This document shows positions 40,038 through 43,843 of a stretch of 43,843 nt of DNA, piece by piece. The DNA is from a virus. Numbering within the stretch: position 1 is the stretch's first letter; each line of letters starts with the position of its first letter. The notes beneath the pieces are model-generated. The model had not been told where the DNA came from and made no database searches. It saw only the letters and a program-made list of their open reading frames with translations. The translations under genes were made by a program, and so were the position numbers. The stretch is taken from positions 1-43,843 of IMG/VR virus record IMGVR_UViG_3300050821_002432; one strand, given 5' to 3'.

Positions 40038-40694
40038 CTAATTATGATGATGGTCAACAGTGATAATATTTTTCTTTTTCATTATTTCATTAATTTGATT
40101 AAATGATACAGGTTTTAGAAATATATCCCATGAAACGTCTAAAATTTTCCCTTTGGATGATTCGTTTGGTAATGATTGGGGTAAATTTCCATGACTATGT
40201 CCATGAATCATATATGCTCCATCCTTCATATAATTCCACACAGTTAGCGCATAATGCTGTAATACCATATATTGACCATCAATCAATATTTCTTGATAGT
40301 TGCCATGAAATACAAAATTTTTGTATCGCAAGGGGTAAATTTCCACATCCCTATCGATTATTTTCCTAACTTCTCTTTGATAAATTGCCCAACTTGGATT
40401 GTTATGATTACCGAAAAGTGAATAAATGTTTTGACATTTTATCTTGGATAAAAATTCCTCGAATTGTGTTTCCGTGCAATTTAATGTGATATCCCCAAGA
40501 TGCCACAAAACATCATCGGGTCTAACCATTGAATTAATCTGTAGTACTTGATCATCATTCATGTCAATATGACTATCATATCCCCTAGCTTTCCATAATG
40601 GAATTGTCCATGGAGGATTATGAAAATGATGCAAGTCACTAATGAAATAGTGTTTACAATCATCTGTCTGTTTAAATTTTAATAATTTATTCAT
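40038..40694 (-). CDS. Calcineurin-like phosphoesterase, second copy in window
   Basis: The 218-residue protein has YFISDLHHFH (D-x-H), DVLWHLGDIT (GD), IYSLFGNHNNP (GNH) and MIHGHSHGNLP (GHSH), the four metal-binding motifs of phosphoesterases. This form resembles phage proteins annotated as metallophosphatase rather than the lambda-type enzyme at 33846-34613, with which it shares only the motifs. Substrate unknown; nucleotides or 2',3'-cyclic phosphates are possible. It overlaps the upstream gene by 8 bases. Confidence 0.85.
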   Translation of the reverse strand: MNKLLKFKQTDDCKHYFISDLHHFHNPPWTIPLWKARGYDSHIDMNDDQVLQINSMVRPDDVLWHLGDITLNCTETQFEEFLSKIKCQNIYSLFGNHNNPSWAIYQREVRKIIDRDVEIYPLRYKNFVFHGNYQEILIDGQYMVLQHYALTVWNYMKDGAYMIHGHSHGNLPQSLPNESSKGKILDVSWDIFLKPVSFNQINEIMKKKNIITVDHHHN

Positions 40695-41343
40695 TTTCCC
40701 ACTCTTTATCTTTCTGTTTCAGAATTTCAATTCTTTTTGTTCTCAAAACGTTCCATTCTTCTTTTTCTTTTATATTCAATGACTGTGTGCCATACCAGTT
40801 TTCAAAACTAGGATCAAACATATTCATGTTATTCATTTTACAAAAACTGTCTAAACACACCAATACTTTTGTATCTTCAATATGTAAACGAGATTCCCCA
40901 ACAATACCTTTCACACCATCGGCAATTGAGGATATTTGTGCTTTTTCACTATCATCCTCGTTTAGTTTTATGAGGGATTTCTGAAGTGACTTGATATTCT
41001 CTCGCAACAGATATCTATCTGAAACGTATTTAATTCGGCCTTTATAACTTGGATTGTCAATCAATTTCTTTCCATATTCCCATGCTACGTTACTGATAAA
41101 TAATCCCACGAATTCATCATTGTTTGTTACATCGGGATGTACATTTCCCAAAAGTCTGCCATAATCATCATACTTTCCTTTATAAACATCTTTAATATAT
41201 GATTCTATGATGAATGTGGACATTTCACCGCAGGTAAAAATATCATCATTATCTTTTGGTTTATTCAAAACTAACAGAATACATTCTTCTTTGACAAGAA
41301 TGGGAGTCTTTGTTATACAACAAGTTACGTTAAATGATCCCAT
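40687..41343 (-). CDS. Hypothetical phage protein with N-terminal Cys motif
   Basis: The 218-residue protein begins MGSFNVTCCITKTPILVKEE, which I recall from phage proteins of unknown function that start G-x-x-N-V-x-C and continue with a beta-strand-rich domain. The middle is helical (LRENIKSLQKSLIKLNEDD), and the C-terminus is charged (KEKEEWNVLRTKRIEILKQK). No catalytic motif is seen. It lies 2 bases after the 57-residue gene and overlaps the phosphoesterase gene by 8 bases. Confidence 0.6.
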   Translation of the reverse strand: MGSFNVTCCITKTPILVKEECILLVLNKPKDNDDIFTCGEMSTFIIESYIKDVYKGKYDDYGRLLGNVHPDVTNNDEFVGLFISNVAWEYGKKLIDNPSYKGRIKYVSDRYLLRENIKSLQKSLIKLNEDDSEKAQISSIADGVKGIVGESRLHIEDTKVLVCLDSFCKMNNMNMFDPSFENWYGTQSLNIKEKEEWNVLRTKRIEILKQKDKEWENE

Positions 41344-41345
41344 AA

Positions 41346-41519
41346 TCAGACAATCTTTGCGTACATGTACCAGTCTGGTACTTCAGGTTCATTATTCTTT
41401 GAATTGTATTCATCCACAAACTTTTGTGCTTCTGATAATGTGTCAAAATTGCGGACATCGTCAACTTTCTGTCCCCAACCTCGCTCGGATTCAATGATTT
41501 CAACTTTAATCTTGCTCAT
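41346..41519 (-). CDS. Small acidic protein, 57 residues
   Basis: The frame runs from ATG 41519 to TGA at 41346, fills the gap between two genes and has a promoter directly upstream. It reads MSKIKVEIIESERGWGQKVD, then FDTLSEAQKFVDEYNSKN, ending in PDWYMYAKIV. The strand-helix-strand pattern with WYMYAKI resembles small phage proteins of the ssDNA- or tRNA-binding size class, but no family is assigned. The -10 box lies 6 bases before the ATG, so the transcript may be leaderless. Confidence 0.65.
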   Translation of the reverse strand: MSKIKVEIIESERGWGQKVDDVRNFDTLSEAQKFVDEYNSKNNEPEVPDWYMYAKIV

Positions 41520-41525
41520 ATTGAT

Positions 41526-41553
41526 ATATTATCAAATTATATGGTAAAGTCAA
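41526..41553 (-). promoter_or_regulatory. Sigma-70-like promoter with extended -10 for the 57-residue gene
   Basis: On the minus strand TTGACT (41553-41548), 16 bases and TAATAT (41531-41526) preceded by TGA lie 6 bases before ATG 41519. The -35 box follows the stop codon of the upstream gene by 2 bases. Confidence 0.65.
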
Positions 41554-41555
41554 TG

Positions 41556-42257
41556 TTAAAATAACACATCTTGGTTAATCTTATACTGATAAGGATGTTG
41601 CGTCTTGTGATATTGAAATCCCTCTCGTAAAGTATATTTATCGCGGACATTTTTATGTAAAACAACCATTTGGCAATTATCGGGATTGCCCCAAGTCTCA
41701 AATTCTTCCACCGTATTGTGAAACCATCGCATTATAAACAATCGCATTGTCATTCCATGTGTTACAATCAAACAGTTTCTTGGATATGTTTCTTTTTCAA
41801 AATCTCGGTGTAATGTATCCATGAAATCACTGACTCGGTCATAAACATCAGCACAACTCTCTCCACCAGCAAAACGATAATAGAAGTGACCATAGGTATC
41901 ACGTTCGTCTTCCATTTTCTGATTATATCCATCAACAGGAAGTTTACCATGCCATTCCTGTTCACGAATACGAGGTTCTTCCCTAACCCATCGTTTGTCA
42001 AATTTTATATTCCTCTCATGGGGAACCGACGCCAATCCATTAAACGTTTGGATGGTTCGGAAAAACGGCGAATAATATACCGCAAAATCATCAGAAAATC
42101 CAACATCGGTGAACAGGGTTTTGCCAGCATTTCTAGCTTGTTCCTTGCCTATCTCGGTGAGATTCAAGGCATAATCAGGTTTCTTGGAATAAATGAATTT
42201 ATCCACATTTCCTTCACTTTGCCCGTGCCGCAGTAAGATTATATTTTCCGGTTTCAT
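41556..42257 (-). CDS. Histidine phosphatase (phosphoglycerate mutase family)
   Basis: The 233-residue protein has IILLRHGQSEGN (catalytic His11 in RHG), LTEIGKEQARNAG, VYYSPFFRTIQT and LIVTHGMTMRLF, the second catalytic His. This is the histidine phosphatase superfamily, which dephosphorylates small molecules, nucleotides or proteins. RHGQSEGN followed by a Tyr- and Asp-rich insert suggests the phage/bacterial broad-specificity group. A strong promoter 6 bases before the ATG predicts a leaderless mRNA. Confidence 0.9.
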   Translation of the reverse strand: MKPENIILLRHGQSEGNVDKFIYSKKPDYALNLTEIGKEQARNAGKTLFTDVGFSDDFAVYYSPFFRTIQTFNGLASVPHERNIKFDKRWVREEPRIREQEWHGKLPVDGYNQKMEDERDTYGHFYYRFAGGESCADVYDRVSDFMDTLHRDFEKETYPRNCLIVTHGMTMRLFIMRWFHNTVEEFETWGNPDNCQMVVLHKNVRDKYTLREGFQYHKTQHPYQYKINQDVLF

Positions 42258-42263
42258 GCTGAT

Positions 42264-42292
42264 ATTATATGATATATTTTATAAAAAGTCAA
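42264..42292 (-). promoter_or_regulatory. Sigma-70-like promoter for the histidine phosphatase
   Basis: On the minus strand TTGACT (42292-42287), a 17-base spacer and TATAAT (42269-42264) lie 6 bases before ATG 42257. The TGA stop of the upstream gene (42291-42289) is inside the -35 box. Confidence 0.75.
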
Positions 42293-42759
42293 AGTTTAAA
42301 TGAATTATTATCTAAATTGGTTATTCTGGACATAAATTTTGGGTCAAGTTTAGTTTTCCAATGAAATTCCCATGCGATAATGTAAGTCTTAATTGATTTG
42401 AGAAATTCCGAATTCATGGGTTCAGACCAATTATCATACAAGTATGTGGCATGTTTCCACGCATTAAATTCAAGTTTTAATATGAATTTTGAGCATATGT
42501 TTTTTCCGTATCCGTATTCATATTTATTGCCTATTCTGTCCAAAAAATGTTCACTTTCATAAACGCTGTGGGCAAGTTCGTGTAGTGCTCCAGCAAAATC
42601 TCCAGCAGTTTTGATGTCTTTTAGATGAATCGTGCTTACTAATTCACATCCATTCCAATCTCGTACTAAACATGACTCGTTGTTATGTTTTTTATCGAAT
42701 TTAACCTTGGCTTTGTATTTTCTGGCAAGTTTTAAGAAAAGACGCTTATAATTAACCAT
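42289..42759 (-). CDS. Putative zinc metallopeptidase-like protein (HExxH)
   Basis: The 156-residue protein contains GALHELAHSVYESEHF, with HELAH as an HExxH zinc site, and a later Glu in KLEFNAWKHATYL that could be the third ligand. These are features of small zincin peptidases, including ImmA- and SprT-like proteins. The beta-strand before the helix (CELVSTIHLKD) fits that fold. A protease or anti-toxin function is possible, with no substrate evidence. It overlaps the upstream gene by 8 bases. Confidence 0.7.
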   Translation of the reverse strand: MVNYKRLFLKLARKYKAKVKFDKKHNNESCLVRDWNGCELVSTIHLKDIKTAGDFAGALHELAHSVYESEHFLDRIGNKYEYGYGKNICSKFILKLEFNAWKHATYLYDNWSEPMNSEFLKSIKTYIIAWEFHWKTKLDPKFMSRITNLDNNSFKL

Positions 42760-43210
42760 AAATATGATTATATACCCAGTTTAGTGAATTGAACGTTAAT
42801 TGGCTTCCTTTGGAATCTCGGATTTCTCGGTATAAATTATACGCGGTATTTGTTAATTCTGAATATGTTTTGAAATCAATATTCTGATGTTTTATTTCAT
42901 CCTCGTAGAATATCATAAAATAAGGTTGTAAAGTGTAATCAATATGGCCATCACTACCATAATTCTCGTAACATTCCATGGCAATTTGTTGATAATTCCA
43001 TTTGTATCCATGTCCATTGGCATCTTTTCCTTCGATGCGTTTTACTGGAAATCTCTTATATGGCAATCTATATGCAAATGCCTGTCTCAGACAATAATCC
43101 ATATTTCCAGTATATCGGCAAGGAATGACAATTTCTGTTGGTAAATAACAAACAAAGTATCTATCTCGCAAATCTTCCCCCGTTAAATCTTTTGATGGCA
43201 ATATTGTCAT
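42752..43210 (-). CDS. Hypothetical protein, 152 residues
   Basis: I do not recognise this protein. It is rich in Tyr (RYFVCYL, NMDYCLRQAFAYRLPYKRF) and has mixed strands followed by a C-terminal helix region (TYSELTNTAYNLYREIRD). There is no signal peptide or membrane segment. It is the first gene of the leftward accessory block and has a promoter with TTGACA. Its 3' end overlaps the zincin candidate by 8 bases. Confidence 0.6.
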   Translation of the reverse strand: MTILPSKDLTGEDLRDRYFVCYLPTEIVIPCRYTGNMDYCLRQAFAYRLPYKRFPVKRIEGKDANGHGYKWNYQQIAMECYENYGSDGHIDYTLQPYFMIFYEDEIKHQNIDFKTYSELTNTAYNLYREIRDSKGSQLTFNSLNWVYNHIYG

Positions 43211-43230
43211 GTGTTTTTGATACTTGTGAT

Positions 43231-43259
43231 ATATTATTATATTCTTTCATGAATGTCAA
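43231..43259 (-). promoter_or_regulatory. Sigma-70-like promoter for the leftward accessory block
   Basis: On the minus strand TTGACA (43259-43254), a 17-base spacer and TAATAT (43236-43231) lie 20 bases before ATG 43210. A short leader of about 13 bases is predicted. Confidence 0.6.
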
Positions 43260-43303
43260 GAAAAATCAGTGAAAATTTAATGGAATAATCATTTATATGC
43301 GTA

Positions 43304-43316
43304 TATTTATATTTAT
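43304..43316 (+). promoter_or_regulatory. TATTTATATTTAT motif abutting a start codon (copy 3)
   Basis: This 13-base string ends directly at ATG 43317 and shares its first nine bases with the copies at 23966 and 25897. The downstream protein again has an (I/L)xE N-terminus. Confidence 0.35.
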
Positions 43317-43772
43317 ATGAACAAAAATGAATTGAAACAATTAATCAGGGAAGCAATCTCGGAGATTGTTGATGAAAATAGTGAAGGGGGAAGTCCTCTA
43401 CTTGATATTAATAAAATTCATGATATTGAAGTTGATAATGTTAACAGAGGGGATTACCCAGATTTCGTGGATGCGTACCCAATTTCCGCCACAATCGAGT
43501 GTGATCCATCCCATTTAACAAGGGATGCTGTTTTAAATAATGGTAAATGGTACAGATCATTGACCGATGATGAATTGGAATGGTTAGGTAATGAACATCC
43601 TGATTTAATTCAAAAAGCGGCAATGGATTCTTTACATGAAGGTGGTAAAAAGAAGAAATGGATTCAGAAAGCTACGAATCCAAAACATGCAGGATATTGT
43701 TCACCTATGACTAAGTCAACGTGTACACCAGCTAGAAAAGCATTGGCTTTGAGATTTAAAAAAGGAATTTAA
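43317..43772 (+). CDS. Protein with capsid-targeting-like N-terminus and basic Cys motif
   Basis: The 151-residue protein starts MNKNELKQLIREAISEIVDE, a short helix with LIRE followed by Ala, which fits the T4 prohead protease rule (I/L)xE-A. The middle is acidic (GDYPDFVDAYP, DDELEWLGNEHPD). The C-terminal 40 residues are strongly basic: KKKWIQKATNPKHAGYCSPM, then STCTPARKALALRFKKG, a pattern I recall from phage proteins of unknown function. The stop overlaps the next ATG as TAATG. A DNA-associated head protein is my inference. Confidence 0.6.
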   Translation: MNKNELKQLIREAISEIVDENSEGGSPLLDINKIHDIEVDNVNRGDYPDFVDAYPISATIECDPSHLTRDAVLNNGKWYRSLTDDELEWLGNEHPDLIQKAAMDSLHEGGKKKKWIQKATNPKHAGYCSPMTKSTCTPARKALALRFKKGI

Positions 43773-43843
43773 TGAAAAAAACTGAATTATTGGGATTAAT
43801 AAAAGAAGTCATCCAAGAAGTCACTCAGGGTGAATTACAACAG
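43772..43843 (+). CDS. N-terminal fragment of a protein related to its neighbour (runs off window)
   Basis: The frame starts at ATG 43772, overlapping the previous stop as TAATG, and is open to the window end (24 residues). MKKTELLGLIKEVIQEVTQG aligns with the start of the upstream protein (MNKNELKQLIREAISEIVDE): same spacing, LI(R/K)E core. This suggests that both are targeted to the same place or share a common module. Nothing else can be said from the fragment. Confidence 0.6.
   Translation, partial: MKKTELLGLIKEVIQEVTQGELQQ

Noticed and set aside
1-43843. CRISPR arrays, tRNA genes, insertion sequences and diversity-generating retroelements
   Set aside because: No regularly spaced repeats, cloverleaf-like sequences, transposase or reverse transcriptase frames were found on reading both strands by eye.

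Overview
This window is a piece of a large, very AT-rich tailed-phage genome with a T4-like core. The best evidence is a family B DNA polymerase, a gp45-type sliding clamp and a gp44-type clamp loader in a row, together with dUTPase, a Cas4/RecB-like nuclease, an SNF2/UvsW-like helicase, a phage-type lysozyme, several homing-type endonucleases and a probable tail-tube-fold protein. Genes are tightly packed, often with ATGA or TAATG overlaps. No stretch longer than about 115 bases lacks a gene. I saw no tRNA, CRISPR array, insertion sequence or reverse transcriptase. The host cannot be named. The TTGACA/TATAAT-like promoters fit a host with an ordinary sigma-70.

Layout. (1) 1-12640, leftward: a glycan cassette with two GT11-like fucosyltransferases, one GT10-like fucosyltransferase, GT2/GT7-like and GT4-like enzymes, an SDR epimerase and two FkbM-type methyltransferases. 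It is followed upstream by dUTPase, a GT4 gene split in two around a tail-tube-like gene, a ribbon-helix-helix candidate and a PD-(D/E)XK nuclease. (2) 12667-13866: an exported FecR-like protein and two small leftward genes. (3) 13928-18857, rightward: replication (polymerase, Zn protein, small basic protein, clamp, clamp loader). (4) 18860-23936: a second glycan cassette (GT4 with a beta-sandwich domain, a CmoB-like methyltransferase, a radical SAM enzyme, and a GT25/beta-sandwich/sulfotransferase fusion). (5) 23978-32080: late-looking proteins, an exported beta-helix protein, lysozyme, helicase, an HNH-like Zn protein and a GDP-mannose 4,6-dehydratase-like enzyme. (6) 32127-43210, leftward: an accessory region with HNH and GIY-YIG nucleases, a ClpP-like protease, two metallophosphoesterases, a split polynucleotide kinase/phosphatase pair, small membrane and Cys-rich proteins, an ABC-ATPase/GNAT fusion, a histidine phosphatase and a zincin candidate. 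(7) 43317 to the end: two rightward genes with related N-termini.

How it may work together. The phage carries a probable first step from GDP-mannose towards GDP-fucose (31022-32080) and three likely fucosyltransferases that could use the product, plus enzymes for methylation and sulfation. This suggests it builds or remodels a complex surface glycan, either on virions or on the infected cell. Two signals seem most novel. First, several sigma-70-like promoters have the -10 box only 6-8 bases before the ATG, which predicts leaderless mRNAs for the polymerase, clamp loader, dUTPase and others. Second, several proteins begin with a short stretch ending in (I/L)xE that resembles the T4 capsid-targeting sequence. 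Three of their genes have the same TATTTATAT-type motif abutting the start codon, which could mark late genes for proteins packaged inside the head.
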